46,597 bases of DNA. It comes from Methylopumilus sp036745495 (lineage in GTDB: Bacteria > Pseudomonadota > Gammaproteobacteria > Burkholderiales > Methylophilaceae). Shown piece by piece: positions 33,418 to 42,567 of this stretch (the first letter of the stretch is position 1; every line of letters starts with the position of its first letter). The DNA lies in assembly GCA_036745495.1 (NCBI GenBank), contig DAIOGA010000006.1, positions 1-46,597 of the forward strand. The letters run 5' to 3'. The notes under the pieces are model-generated. The model searched no databases and was not told the origin of the DNA. It saw nothing but the letters and a program-made list of their open reading frames with translations. Both the position numbers and the translations under genes were made by a program.

Positions 33418-34569
33418 TTAAACCGTTTTCACTTTCCACGCTTTGGGGGCGTCTTGAATCAAGATTCGATCACAATTATTTTCGGCTGCATTCATATTTC
33501 CAAATAAATCCATCGCTACGATTTCACCTTGTTGACGTAAAGACTCAATCGCTTTTTGTAATTCAGCATCGTTTACTTTGGGTGCTAATATAGCTTTCGC
33601 TTTTTTACCATTTGGAAATAAAGTGACTATATTTTTTAAGTCCATCGTAAACCCTGTTGCAGGGCGATTGCGGCCGAAAGAAGCCCCAATATTGTCATAG
33701 CGACCACCAAGTGCAATGGGTGAGTAGCAATTCTCCGCATAGACAGAAAATACCAAACCGTTATGGTATTGATAGCCACGAATATCACTCAAATCATATG
33801 AGATTTTAATTTGATTGTTTTTTAAAGCTTTATCGATTTGATTTAAAAATTGCAACGCATTTTGAATCGCTTTATCTTGTGGCAATGCTTTCTCGGCTTC
33901 ATTTAAGACATTCACATCGCCATAAAGATTCACCAATGCAATTAATGCATCACGATTTTTTTTATCCATCGATTTAGTCAAATCAATAATTTCTGATTTG
34001 TCTTTTTTCTGTATCGCTTGATATAAAAGATCAAGCTGATCGCGTTCTATATTAGATGACGCAATCAAAGTTGTGAAAATATCAAGATGATTAAAATCAA
34101 ATACTGTATTTTTGATGCCTATAGTACTGAGTGTTTTAATCAGAAGCGTTTGAATTTCAAGATCAGCCTCAATTCCTTTAAATCCGTAAAGTTCGGCTCC
34201 AATCTGAAAAGGCTCTCTTGATTGAAGAAAACTTGCAGGTTTTGTTCTCAATACTGAACCTGCGTAAGACAGTCTTGTGACTTCGTCATTCTGAATAAGG
34301 TGTGCATCGATCCGGGCGACTTGAGGCGTGATATCAGCACGAACCCCCATAAGTCTTCCTGATAATTGATCAACGACTTTAAATGTATCAAGGTCCATAT
34401 CTTGGCCATTGCTATTTAAAGATTCAATGTATTCCAACATAGGAGGAATGACATAGAAATAACCATGCGCTTGATAGAGGTCAAGAATAGAGCGTCTTAA
34501 AGACTCAAGATAGACAGCATCATCGGGGAGCATGTCTTCAACATAATCTGGGAGTGTCCATTGATTCAT
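33418..34569 (-). CDS. hisZ: ATP phosphoribosyltransferase regulatory subunit HisZ
   Basis: Histidyl-tRNA-synthetase-like protein that lacks synthetase function and activates the short form of HisG. The 383 residues start with the class II fold (LPDYVEDMLPDDA) and include VRADITPQVARIDAH and SYDLSDIRGYQYHNGLVFSVY, which are typical of HisZ. Its position between a DUF2065 gene and purA is the conserved betaproteobacterial one. HisG is not in the window. Confidence 0.95.
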   Translation of the reverse strand: MNQWTLPDYVEDMLPDDAVYLESLRRSILDLYQAHGYFYVIPPMLEYIESLNSNGQDMDLDTFKVVDQLSGRLMGVRADITPQVARIDAHLIQNDEVTRLSYAGSVLRTKPASFLQSREPFQIGAELYGFKGIEADLEIQTLLIKTLSTIGIKNTVFDFNHLDIFTTLIASSNIERDQLDLLYQAIQKKDKSEIIDLTKSMDKKNRDALIALVNLYGDVNVLNEAEKALPQDKAIQNALQFLNQIDKALKNNQIKISYDLSDIRGYQYHNGLVFSVYAENCYSPIALGGRYDNIGASFGRNRPATGFTMDLKNIVTLFPNGKKAKAILAPKVNDAELQKAIESLRQQGEIVAMDLFGNMNAAENNCDRILIQDAPKAWKVKTV

Positions 34570-34572
34570 CGA

Positions 34573-34761
34573 CTATCGACCTAATAATAAAAAAATTAAT
34601 CCTAATAAAAAAGACATCAAACCCATAAAACGAATCTGACCACGTCTCATTGTAATCATTTTTTTGAAAGTCTCACGCCACCCTTCTGGAAAACATAATG
34701 GCATCAAACCTTCTAATATCAACATGAGACCAAATGATGAAAAAAGCCAATTTTTCATCAT
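34573..34761 (-). CDS. DUF2065 (YjeT-like) small membrane protein
   Basis: A 62-residue protein with two hydrophobic helices (about 5-22 and 45-60) joined by a loop with PEGWRETFKKMITMRRGQIRF. It matches the small DUF2065 family that is almost always found after hflC. Function is unknown; a part in HflKC assembly is only inferred from context. Its start codon shares a base with the hflC stop (TAATG). Confidence 0.88.
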   Translation of the reverse strand: MMKNWLFSSFGLMLILEGLMPLCFPEGWRETFKKMITMRRGQIRFMGLMSFLLGLIFLLLGR

Positions 34762-35636
34762 TATTCTTTTTTCTTCCTTGAGCTTCGCATGTATTTCAAA
34801 AAGTCAGAGTTAGGATCCAAGACCATGACATCCGCCTTATCTTTAAAGCTCTTCTTATAAGCTTCGATGCTACGATAAAAAGCATAAAATTCTGGGTTTT
34901 TAGAATATGCATTTGCATAAATTTCAGAAGCTTTTGCATCACCCTCACCTTTCATCTTCTGTGCTTCTTTATATGCTTCCGCAATAATGACATCACGTTG
35001 CTTTTCAGCATCGGCACGAATTTTTTCTGAAGCTGCGAAACCTTGAGATCGTAATTCGTTGGCTACAGATTTACGTTCGGCTTCCATACGCTGATAAACA
35101 GACTCGCTCACTTCTTTAGGAAGATCTACACGTCTTAAACGCACATCTAATATTTGAATGCCCATCGAGCGTAAATCTCGATCAGCTCGCTCTGTGAGAA
35201 TTTGCATAATTTCTCCACGCTCACCTGAAACAACATCATGTATAGTTCTTTTACCAAATTCAGCTCTTAATCCATCATTCACCGTCTGTGAGATTCGTCT
35301 TTCTGCTTGCACTTCATCACCTTTCACTGATACATAATATTTCGCAGGATCAACAATTTTCCATTTAATAAATGAATCCACGAGTACGTTTTTCTTTTCA
35401 CTTGTAATAAAACGATCTGGCTCTTGCCAATTAAGCGTCAAAATACGATTGTCAAAAAATTGCACGTTATCAACCAAAGGTGTTTTGAAATAAAGGCCAG
35501 GTTCTTTTTTGATAGAAATAATTTCGCCTAAGCGAAATACGATGGCATATTCTCTCTGATCAACGGTAAAAGTAGACATCGCAAGAATCACGATGCCAAC
35601 TAATAAGCTTACTAACAAAAAGGTAAGTTTTCTCAT
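34761..35636 (-). CDS. hflC: Membrane protease modulator HflC
   Basis: SPFH-domain inner-membrane protein that forms the HflKC cage around FtsH. It has one N-terminal anchor (about 4-24), the SPFH domain with VDQREYAIVFRLGE and a long helical stretch with YQRMEAERKSVANELRSQG. Its 291 residues match the family. The tail (RKKKE) is basic. It starts 3 bases after hflK. Confidence 0.96.
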   Translation of the reverse strand: MRKLTFLLVSLLVGIVILAMSTFTVDQREYAIVFRLGEIISIKKEPGLYFKTPLVDNVQFFDNRILTLNWQEPDRFITSEKKNVLVDSFIKWKIVDPAKYYVSVKGDEVQAERRISQTVNDGLRAEFGKRTIHDVVSGERGEIMQILTERADRDLRSMGIQILDVRLRRVDLPKEVSESVYQRMEAERKSVANELRSQGFAASEKIRADAEKQRDVIIAEAYKEAQKMKGEGDAKASEIYANAYSKNPEFYAFYRSIEAYKKSFKDKADVMVLDPNSDFLKYMRSSRKKKE

Positions 35637-35639
35637 GCT

Positions 35640-36845
35640 TTATCTCGTCTCTCGATCTCGTGATTTAAATGCATCACGTGAACGCTCTAAATTTTGTGTA
35701 GGGGTCTGAGCCTGATTAATGTCAATCTGCGGCGTAACATTGACTAAAGGTGATGTCACAGGAGTCACTTGCTGAATCAATTTGTCTAAAGGCAAATAAA
35801 GTAGACTATTTGAATTTTTTTGATCTACAAACACTTTAGATACGTTCGATAAAATTTGTTCTTGCGCTTCAATATAAAGTCGATCACGCATCACTTCAGG
35901 TGCACGATTATATTGCGTTAAAATCTGCTCGAAGCGGCTTGCATTGCCTTTCGCTTCATTTTCCACTCTTAAACGGTATCCTTGGGCTTCTGCTGTAAGT
36001 CTTGACGCAGCGCCTTTAGCTTTAGGAATGATATCGTTAGCGTAGGCTTGACCTTCATTTTTTTGACGCTCTAAATCTTGTTTAGCTTTAACTGCATCAT
36101 CGAATGATGCCTGCACTTGCTCAGGCGGCTGTGCATTTTGCATGGTGACGCTTGTCACATTAATACCTGTGTTATAACGATCTAAAATTTCTTGCATCAA
36201 TTTTTTAGCTCTAACTGCAATCTCTTCACGGCCTTCATATAAAGCAAAATCCATTTTACTTTTACCCACAATTTCACGAATCGCAGTTTCAGCAGCGCCT
36301 CTCACAGATGATTCCGCTGAACGATTATTAAATAAATAATCTTCTACCGACTTTAAGTTATATTGCACCGCGAATTGAAGATCGATAATATTTTCATCAT
36401 CGGTCAACATTAAAGACTCTTTAAGCTCTTTAGATCTAGCAGCGCCATCACCTGCTGAGCGATAACCTACCTCTATGGTTCTTACTTGCTCAAGATTAAC
36501 CACCTCCACTGACTCAACAGGAAATGGAATGTGCCAACGAGGACCTGGCATGGTGACTTCTGTATTTTTTCCAAATCTTAAAACGACACCACGGGATCCT
36601 TGATCCACTATATAAAAACCGGTTGCCGCCCAAATTAAAACAATAATAAGAAGGATAGATGAAATCGGAAAATGATCATTGCTTGGCTGAGGGCTTGCAT
36701 TCCCTGTGTTGGGTTTAGATCCCTTTTGTGGAGCTTCTTTTTTTCCAAAAATTCGCCCAATTTTTTTACCTAAATCATTGAGCAATTCATCAAGATCTGG
36801 AGGTCCTTCTTCTTGATTATTATTTTGCCCAGGGTTCTTTGCCAT
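35640..36845 (-). CDS. hflK: Membrane protease modulator HflK
   Basis: Partner of HflC in the FtsH-surrounding complex. The cytoplasmic N-terminus is rich in N, Q, P and K, including PPDLDELLNDLGKKIGRIFG, the typical HflK leader. A membrane helix lies near 63-81 (SSILLIIVLIWAATGFYIVD), then the SPFH domain (RGVVLRFGK, NITSV-type core) and a variable tail. It has 401 residues and lies 14 bases after hflX. Confidence 0.96.
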   Translation of the reverse strand: MAKNPGQNNNQEEGPPDLDELLNDLGKKIGRIFGKKEAPQKGSKPNTGNASPQPSNDHFPISSILLIIVLIWAATGFYIVDQGSRGVVLRFGKNTEVTMPGPRWHIPFPVESVEVVNLEQVRTIEVGYRSAGDGAARSKELKESLMLTDDENIIDLQFAVQYNLKSVEDYLFNNRSAESSVRGAAETAIREIVGKSKMDFALYEGREEIAVRAKKLMQEILDRYNTGINVTSVTMQNAQPPEQVQASFDDAVKAKQDLERQKNEGQAYANDIIPKAKGAASRLTAEAQGYRLRVENEAKGNASRFEQILTQYNRAPEVMRDRLYIEAQEQILSNVSKVFVDQKNSNSLLYLPLDKLIQQVTPVTSPLVNVTPQIDINQAQTPTQNLERSRDAFKSRDRETR

Positions 36846-36859
36846 AAATTTTTGTCTAA

Positions 36860-37999
36860 CTATTGATTAAGGGGGTTTTCTTCAAATAAATCGGTTTCTA
36901 TTATTTGCTTTGAAGCATACATTTCGAGGATAGCTTCTTTTAAAAGTTCAATCCCCTCGCCTGTCTTCGCAGATAACTGAATAGTTGAAATTCTACCATA
37001 TTCATCCCTTTCATGATTTGCCTTTATATCAAGCCTATCAATCTGATTTAAAACAAGAATTTGAGGTATTGAGGAGGCTTTAATCTCGTCTAGAATCTTA
37101 TTAACTGCGATGATTTGCTCACCATGATTGGGGTTAGCCATATTGACGACATGAAGCAATAAATCAGCTTCTCTTGATTCTTCTAAAGTCGATTTAAAAG
37201 CTTCGATTAAAGTCGTAGGGAGCGCTTTAATAAAACCCACGGTATCCGAAATCACACACTCCACACCCTCCTCGATAAATAGCTTTCGGGACGTTGTATC
37301 TAGTGTTGCAAAAAGCTGATTCATCGCCAAAGCATTGGCGCGAGTGAGCTGATTAAAGAGTGTTGATTTACCTGCGTTGGTATAACCTACAATTGAAATA
37401 TTAAGCACATTCGAGCGACTTCTTTTTTTGCGCTGCATGGTGCGTTGTCGCTTTAATTTATCGAGTTTTTCTTTTAATTGCTTAATTCGAAGCCTCAGCA
37501 TACGACGGTCGAGTTCTAATTGTTTTTCACCTGGACCCCCTCTCACACCAATACCACCCTTTTGACGTTCTAGGTGGCTCCAGCCTTTAATGAGGCGAGT
37601 GGACAAATGATCGAGTTGTGCTAATTCGACTTGAAGTTTACCTTCGTGACTTTTAGCACGCTTTGCAAAAATAAAAAGAATGAGTGCTGTGCGATCAAGG
37701 ATACGCGTACTCAAGAATTTTTCTAAATTACGTTCTTGAGAGGGGCTTAAATTGTGATTAAAAATCACAGTGTCTGCCTTAGACTCTTGGATGATAAATT
37801 TAACTTCTTCAGCTTTTCCTGAACCTAAAAAATATTTTGGGTCAGGTGCCGATCTTTTGATATTAACCGTGCTGACAATTTTCATGTCAGCACTTAATAC
37901 TAACTCTTTAATTTCCTCGACACTCTCTTCGAAATCATTATCACCAAAATTAATACTGATGACACAAGCAGACTTACCTTCATTTGGACGTTCAAACAT
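36860..37999 (-). CDS. hflX: GTPase HflX
   Basis: Ribosome-splitting GTPase active under stress. The N-terminal HflX domain contains PDPKYFLGSGKAEEVK and VIFNHNLSPSQERNLEK, a coiled-coil linker follows (about 150-195), then the G domain with GYTNAGKSTLFNQLT, DTVGFI and NQID. Its 379 residues match shorter HflX forms. Its start overlaps the hfq stop (TAATG), so the two are translationally coupled as in many proteobacteria. Confidence 0.97.
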   Translation of the reverse strand: MFERPNEGKSACVISINFGDNDFEESVEEIKELVLSADMKIVSTVNIKRSAPDPKYFLGSGKAEEVKFIIQESKADTVIFNHNLSPSQERNLEKFLSTRILDRTALILFIFAKRAKSHEGKLQVELAQLDHLSTRLIKGWSHLERQKGGIGVRGGPGEKQLELDRRMLRLRIKQLKEKLDKLKRQRTMQRKKRSRSNVLNISIVGYTNAGKSTLFNQLTRANALAMNQLFATLDTTSRKLFIEEGVECVISDTVGFIKALPTTLIEAFKSTLEESREADLLLHVVNMANPNHGEQIIAVNKILDEIKASSIPQILVLNQIDRLDIKANHERDEYGRISTIQLSAKTGEGIELLKEAILEMYASKQIIETDLFEENPLNQ

Positions 38000-38235
38000 T
38001 AATCGTCATCTGTTGGAGACTCTATATTGACATTGCGCATGGGCACAATGGTTGAAATAGCATGCTTATAAACTAATTGACTGACTGTATTTTTGAGAAG
38101 AATAGCGTACTGATCAAAAGATTCGATATTGCCTTGTAATTTAATACCGTTCATTAAATAAATAGAGACCGACACATGTTCTTTTCTGAGTTGATTTAAA
38201 AAATCATCTTGTAAATGTGTGCTCTTTTTATCCAT
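37999..38235 (-). CDS. hfq: RNA chaperone Hfq
   Basis: Sm-like hexamer that pairs small RNAs with mRNAs. I start it at ATG 38235 (MDKKSTHLQDDFLNQLRKEH), 6 bases inside a possible TTG, because GGA lies at proper spacing before the ATG; this gives 78 residues. The Sm1 and Sm2 motifs (VSIYLMNGIKLQGNIESFDQ and YKHAIST) are intact, and the short acidic tail SPTDDD resembles other Hfq ends. It follows gltX by about 17 bases. Confidence 0.96.
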   Translation of the reverse strand: MDKKSTHLQDDFLNQLRKEHVSVSIYLMNGIKLQGNIESFDQYAILLKNTVSQLVYKHAISTIVPMRNVNIESPTDDD

Positions 38236-38252
38236 AGTCAATCCAAATATAA

Positions 38253-39641
38253 TTAGTAAAGATTTAAACGCTTCAAAGTTTCATCCCGCCCTAATATGGC
38301 CATCACAGCATCAATGCTTGGGGATTGTGCAATACCCGTCAAAAGTACACGCAGTGGCATCGCAAGTTTTGGAAATTTAATTGCATGCGACGTCACCACT
38401 TCATTCATAGCATTATGAATGGCTTCTTTCGTCCAATCAATCTTAATTAAAGACGTTTGAAAAGTTTTTATAAGGCTTAACGCTTCGTCATTAATATGCT
38501 TTGCAAAGTCTTCTGGATTGGGTTTTTGATATTCAAATATATAAAGAATATCTTTCGCAAGACTCGTTAAATGATTTGCACGTTCACGATGAATCTCAAT
38601 AGACTTCATCAAAAGGTCAGTATCAATGGGTGTGTTAATAAGTGCTTTCAAATAAGGCTCGATAACTTGACTCATGCGATCGAGTGGTAATGTTTTGATG
38701 TAATGGCTATTGAGCCAATCTAATTTTTCAGTATTAAATTGTGCAGATGAAGAAGTAATATGGTCAAAATCGAACCACTGACAAAAATCTTCCATACTAA
38801 AAATTTCATCGTCACCATGACTCCATCCTAGGCGCGCTAAATAATTAAGAATGGCTTCAGGTAAATAGCCTTGATCAAAGTATTGCATCACACTCACAGC
38901 CCCATGTCTTTTAGATAACTTTTGACCGTCATCACCTAAAATCATGGATAGATGGGCATAAGCTGGGACTTCTGCATTTAAAGCTTTTAAAAGATTGATT
39001 TGACGAGGCGTATTATTAATATGGTCATCGCCTCGAATGACATGTGTCACTTTCATTTCCCAATCATCAATCACCACACAAAAATTATAAGTGGGCGTGC
39101 CATCAGATCTTGCAATCACTAAGTCATCGAGTTCTTCATTCGCAATGGTGATATCCCCTTTGACTAAATCACGCCAAGAGACGACACCTGATGTTGGATT
39201 TTTAAAACGGACCACTGGTTCAATGTGTGGTGGAATGGAGGGTAAACTTTTTCCAGATTCAGGTCGCCATTTACCATCGTATTTTGGTTTTAAACCTGCT
39301 TTCATTTGTGACTCACGAAGCGTTTCCAATTCTTCTTTGGATGAATAACAAAGATAAGCTTTATCCTCTTTTAATAATTGATCTATATATTTCTTGTAAA
39401 CGTCCATGCGTTTTGTTTGGAATATCGGACCTTCATCGTAATCAAGATGAAGCCAAGTCATGCCATCCATAATGGCTTGAACAGCTTCAGGTGTAGATCT
39501 TTCTAAATCCGTATCTTCAATACGTAAAATAAATTGGCCTTGATTTTTTTTGGCATACGCCCAAGAGAATAATGCAGTCCTCGCACCTCCAATATGTAGA
39601 TAACCTGTGGGGCTAGGCGCAAAACGTGTGACAACAGTCAT
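38253..39641 (-). CDS. gltX: Glutamyl-tRNA synthetase
   Basis: Class I synthetase that charges tRNA-Glu. The 462 residues match the bacterial form. The HIGH-type motif is HIGG at 16-19 in RFAPSPTGYLHIGGARTALF, and KLSKR is in DGQKLSKRHGAVSV. The anticodon-binding helical domain fills the C-terminal third. It lies 12 bases after rimO on the same strand and immediately ahead of hfq, which is not the usual neighbour of hfq in Betaproteobacteria. Confidence 0.97.
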   Translation of the reverse strand: MTVVTRFAPSPTGYLHIGGARTALFSWAYAKKNQGQFILRIEDTDLERSTPEAVQAIMDGMTWLHLDYDEGPIFQTKRMDVYKKYIDQLLKEDKAYLCYSSKEELETLRESQMKAGLKPKYDGKWRPESGKSLPSIPPHIEPVVRFKNPTSGVVSWRDLVKGDITIANEELDDLVIARSDGTPTYNFCVVIDDWEMKVTHVIRGDDHINNTPRQINLLKALNAEVPAYAHLSMILGDDGQKLSKRHGAVSVMQYFDQGYLPEAILNYLARLGWSHGDDEIFSMEDFCQWFDFDHITSSSAQFNTEKLDWLNSHYIKTLPLDRMSQVIEPYLKALINTPIDTDLLMKSIEIHRERANHLTSLAKDILYIFEYQKPNPEDFAKHINDEALSLIKTFQTSLIKIDWTKEAIHNAMNEVVTSHAIKFPKLAMPLRVLLTGIAQSPSIDAVMAILGRDETLKRLNLY

Positions 39642-39653
39642 AGGGATTTCTTC

Positions 39654-40973
39654 TTAAACATTAGGACCTGCAAACAAATCATGTTGATCATAAGACTCAA
39701 TTTTAACATCGACAAAATCACCTGGCTTTAAAAGCTTGCCATCGCGTAAATAAACTTTGCCATCAATATCAGGGGCATCTGCCATTGATCTTGCAATGGC
39801 GTAATCAGCTTCATGACCATCTACCAAGACGGTGCATATTTGGCCGACTTTATTTGCAAGTTTTTTATGGCTAATTTTGGCTTGCGTTTCCATAAATCTT
39901 TTTAATCGCATCTCTTTAATTTCTTCTGGAACCTGACCTTCTAAAAGATTAGCGCTCGCACCATCGACAGGAGAATATTTAAAACAACCCACTCGATCTA
40001 ATTGTGCTTCTTCAAGAAAATTAATAAGTTCATCAAATTCGGCTTCCGTTTCCCCTGGAAAACCTACAATAAAAGTACTTCGTATGGTGATATCAGGACA
40101 CACTTCTCTCCATCGATTGATACTTAGAAGATTATTTTCAGAGCTCGCAGGTCGCTTCATCAATTTTAAAATGCGGGGGCTTGCGTGTTGGAAAGGCACA
40201 TCAAGATAAGGCAAAATCAAGCCTTCTGACATCAGAGGAATCATGTCATCCACATGAGGATATGGATAGACATAATGCATTCTGATCCACACACCTAAAG
40301 ACCCTAAAGCTTCAGCCAAATCATAAAGCTTAGTTTTGATGGGACGACCATTCCAAAAGCCACTTCGATATTTCATATCTACGCCATAAGCACTTGTGTC
40401 TTGTGAAATCACTAAAATTTCAGATACACCGCTATTCACCAAAGTTTCAGCCTCGCGCATCACATCATCAATCGAACGACTGACGAGATCGCCTCGCATG
40501 GAAGGAATAATACAAAATGAACATCGATGATTACAGCCTTCTGAAATTTTTAAATAGGCGTAATGTTTTGGCGTTAAACGAATACCTTGCGGGGGCACTA
40601 AATCACTAAAAGGATCATGGGGTTTTTCTAAGTGAGTATGAACAGCCGTCATCACTTCATTTAATGCATGTGGGCCTGTGATCGCGAGTAAATTTGGGTA
40701 CTCTTCTTCAATGATTTCTTTTTTGGCACCCAAACAACCGGTGACAATCACTTTGCCATTTTTTTTAACCGCTTCCCCTATGGCGTCCATCGATTCTTTA
40801 ACGGCTGAATCAATGAAGCCACAAGTATTCACAACGACTAAATCAGCATCTTGATAGGATTTTGAAATGTCATAACCTTCCGCACGAAGCTGAGTCAAAA
40901 TGCGCTCAGAATCAGAGCCTGCTTTAGGACAACCTAATGAAACAAAACCTACTTTAGGAATATGGGACGCCAT
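39654..40973 (-). CDS. rimO: Ribosomal protein S12 methylthiotransferase RimO
   Basis: Radical SAM enzyme that adds a methylthio group to an aspartate of ribosomal protein S12. The N-terminal cluster domain has cysteines in VSLGCPKAGSD, VVNTCGFI and VTGCLG; the radical SAM CxxxCxxC is CNHRCSFC. A TRAM domain (KVGQICTVLVDGHE onwards) closes the protein at 439 residues. GCPKAxSDSE separates RimO from MiaB. Its start overlaps the stop of the ZIP gene (TAATG). Confidence 0.96.
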   Translation of the reverse strand: MASHIPKVGFVSLGCPKAGSDSERILTQLRAEGYDISKSYQDADLVVVNTCGFIDSAVKESMDAIGEAVKKNGKVIVTGCLGAKKEIIEEEYPNLLAITGPHALNEVMTAVHTHLEKPHDPFSDLVPPQGIRLTPKHYAYLKISEGCNHRCSFCIIPSMRGDLVSRSIDDVMREAETLVNSGVSEILVISQDTSAYGVDMKYRSGFWNGRPIKTKLYDLAEALGSLGVWIRMHYVYPYPHVDDMIPLMSEGLILPYLDVPFQHASPRILKLMKRPASSENNLLSINRWREVCPDITIRSTFIVGFPGETEAEFDELINFLEEAQLDRVGCFKYSPVDGASANLLEGQVPEEIKEMRLKRFMETQAKISHKKLANKVGQICTVLVDGHEADYAIARSMADAPDIDGKVYLRDGKLLKPGDFVDVKIESYDQHDLFAGPNV

Positions 40974-41770
40974 TAACCTTCAACAATCATTTGCGTAATA
41001 GCTACCGATGCGACACCTAATCCAATAAGGGAGACTTGAAATATGGTTGAACGTAACTCTGTTTTCTTATGCAGTCCTGGAATCAAATCTGCAATCGATA
41101 CATAAATCATACTGGAAGCCGCAAGCGCTAAAATATAGGGCACCCAATTCATCATAGATTCTAGAATAAAGTAAGCTAAAAGCCCGCCTAATACCGTTGA
41201 AAAACTTGCGACAAGATTAAAGATAAAAGCTTCTTTTTTCTTATATCCTGAGTGAAGCAGAATTAAAAAGTTACCGACTTCTTGTGGGATCTCATGCGCA
41301 ATGATGGCTAAAGCTGTCACGATACCTAAACTAATGCTCACCATAAACGCTGAGCCAATTAAAATACCATCCACAAAATTATGAAATAAATCACCCACCA
41401 TAATCATGCTGCCACTTCGGCCTTCATCATGAGCATGTTGATGGTTTTTTGAAGCATGATCTTCATGATGCACATCATGCACTTCGCAATGATCCCCATG
41501 ACAGTGACGCCATAATAATAATTTTTCGAGGACAAAGAATAAAAGAATGCCGAATAAAACTACAAAGGTTGTCGTTTCAATATTCGTTGTGAGTTTAAAA
41601 GCATGAGGCAGTATTTCTAAAAACACGGCGCCCAACATGGCCCCTACCGCGTAACTCACCAAATGTGAGACAAGGTGTGTTCTGGTATTAAGTGTCACAA
41701 GCGCTGCTGTGGTGACACTTAATAAGCCACCTACAAAGCAAGAAAATAAAATCCAAAGAAGTGTGTTCAT
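40973..41770 (-). CDS. ZIP family divalent metal transporter
   Basis: Inner-membrane zinc or iron transporter of the ZIP family, with 265 residues and about eight helices. Helix IV has HNFVDG at 130-135 and helix V HEIPQE at 159-164, the two metal-site motifs. Between helices III and IV is a histidine-rich cytoplasmic loop (about 89-116) with some thirteen histidines and two cysteines, likely a metal-sensing or buffering segment. The metal is most likely zinc, but ZIP specificity cannot be read with confidence. No metal regulator gene is nearby. Confidence 0.92.
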   Translation of the reverse strand: MNTLLWILFSCFVGGLLSVTTAALVTLNTRTHLVSHLVSYAVGAMLGAVFLEILPHAFKLTTNIETTTFVVLFGILLFFVLEKLLLWRHCHGDHCEVHDVHHEDHASKNHQHAHDEGRSGSMIMVGDLFHNFVDGILIGSAFMVSISLGIVTALAIIAHEIPQEVGNFLILLHSGYKKKEAFIFNLVASFSTVLGGLLAYFILESMMNWVPYILALAASSMIYVSIADLIPGLHKKTELRSTIFQVSLIGLGVASVAITQMIVEG

Positions 41771-41832
41771 AAAATCAAATAGAAATCAGAGATTTGAGCA
41801 TTATATCGAAACTAAAAAATGATGGGCTGTCT

Positions 41833-42567
41833 TTATGATTCAATCCAAATGAGCGAAGCCATGCGACCTGTTTCACCATCTCGTCGATATGAAAAATAAT
41901 CTTCATGTTGCGCATAAGTGCAATAGTCATTTGTCATACTTGCACCATAAATTTCAGTCACACCATAGGCATGAAGACGAATTTTCGCAAGCATATAAAT
42001 ATCAGCCAACCATTTTTGATTTGATACTGAATGAAAAGCTTTTTCAGCCTCATGATGTTTTTCACAAAAACTAAGTTTAACTTCATTGCCCACTTCAAAA
42101 TGCTTTTGACTGATAGCAGGTCCTAACCAAACAAGTAATTCATGAGATGGCAAATTCATTTTATGGAGTGTATTTTCAATCACACCATTTAAAAGCCCTC
42201 GCCAGCCTGCATGAATCGCAGCAACAGCTGTGCCTTCTTTATTCGTGACAAGCAAAGGCAAGCAGTCTGCTGTTTGAACGACGCATACGACATTTTTGTC
42301 TTTTGTATAAGAAGCATCTGCATTTAACAAAGATGATGGGAGTTCTATAGCATCAGTGCCATGGGTTTGATTTAGCCAAAAAGGTATATTGGGTAAATGT
42401 TGATTTAGTAATGCACGATTCATATGTACCACATTGATATCGTCATTCACATGTGTTGCTATATTAAAACTATTGTATAGACCTGTGCTCTTTCCGCCAG
42501 ATCTTAAGGTTTGAATCGATTTAATATGGGAAGGCGCTGGCCATTCAGGAATAAAAAAATTACTCAT
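41833..42567 (-). CDS. pgeF: Peptidoglycan editing factor PgeF (YfiH, laccase domain)
   Basis: Multi-copper-like fold protein known to hydrolyse wrongly built muropeptides; some members act on purine nucleosides. I start it at ATG 42567 (MSNFFIPEWPAP), which matches the family N-terminus; longer readings run into the rluD tail and look non-coding. Metal and active-site elements are NQTHGTDAI, TADCLPL and AIHAGWRG. Length is 244. Its start overlaps rluD by 8 bases, with GGAGG inside the rluD end as a close ribosome site. Confidence 0.93.
   Translation of the reverse strand: MSNFFIPEWPAPSHIKSIQTLRSGGKSTGLYNSFNIATHVNDDINVVHMNRALLNQHLPNIPFWLNQTHGTDAIELPSSLLNADASYTKDKNVVCVVQTADCLPLLVTNKEGTAVAAIHAGWRGLLNGVIENTLHKMNLPSHELLVWLGPAISQKHFEVGNEVKLSFCEKHHEAEKAFHSVSNQKWLADIYMLAKIRLHAYGVTEIYGASMTNDYCTYAQHEDYFSYRRDGETGRMASLIWIES

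Noticed and set aside
34573..34761. DUF2065 as a spurious small frame
   Set aside because: It has a TAATG overlap with hflC, two clean membrane helices and the expected neighbours, so I kept it as a gene.
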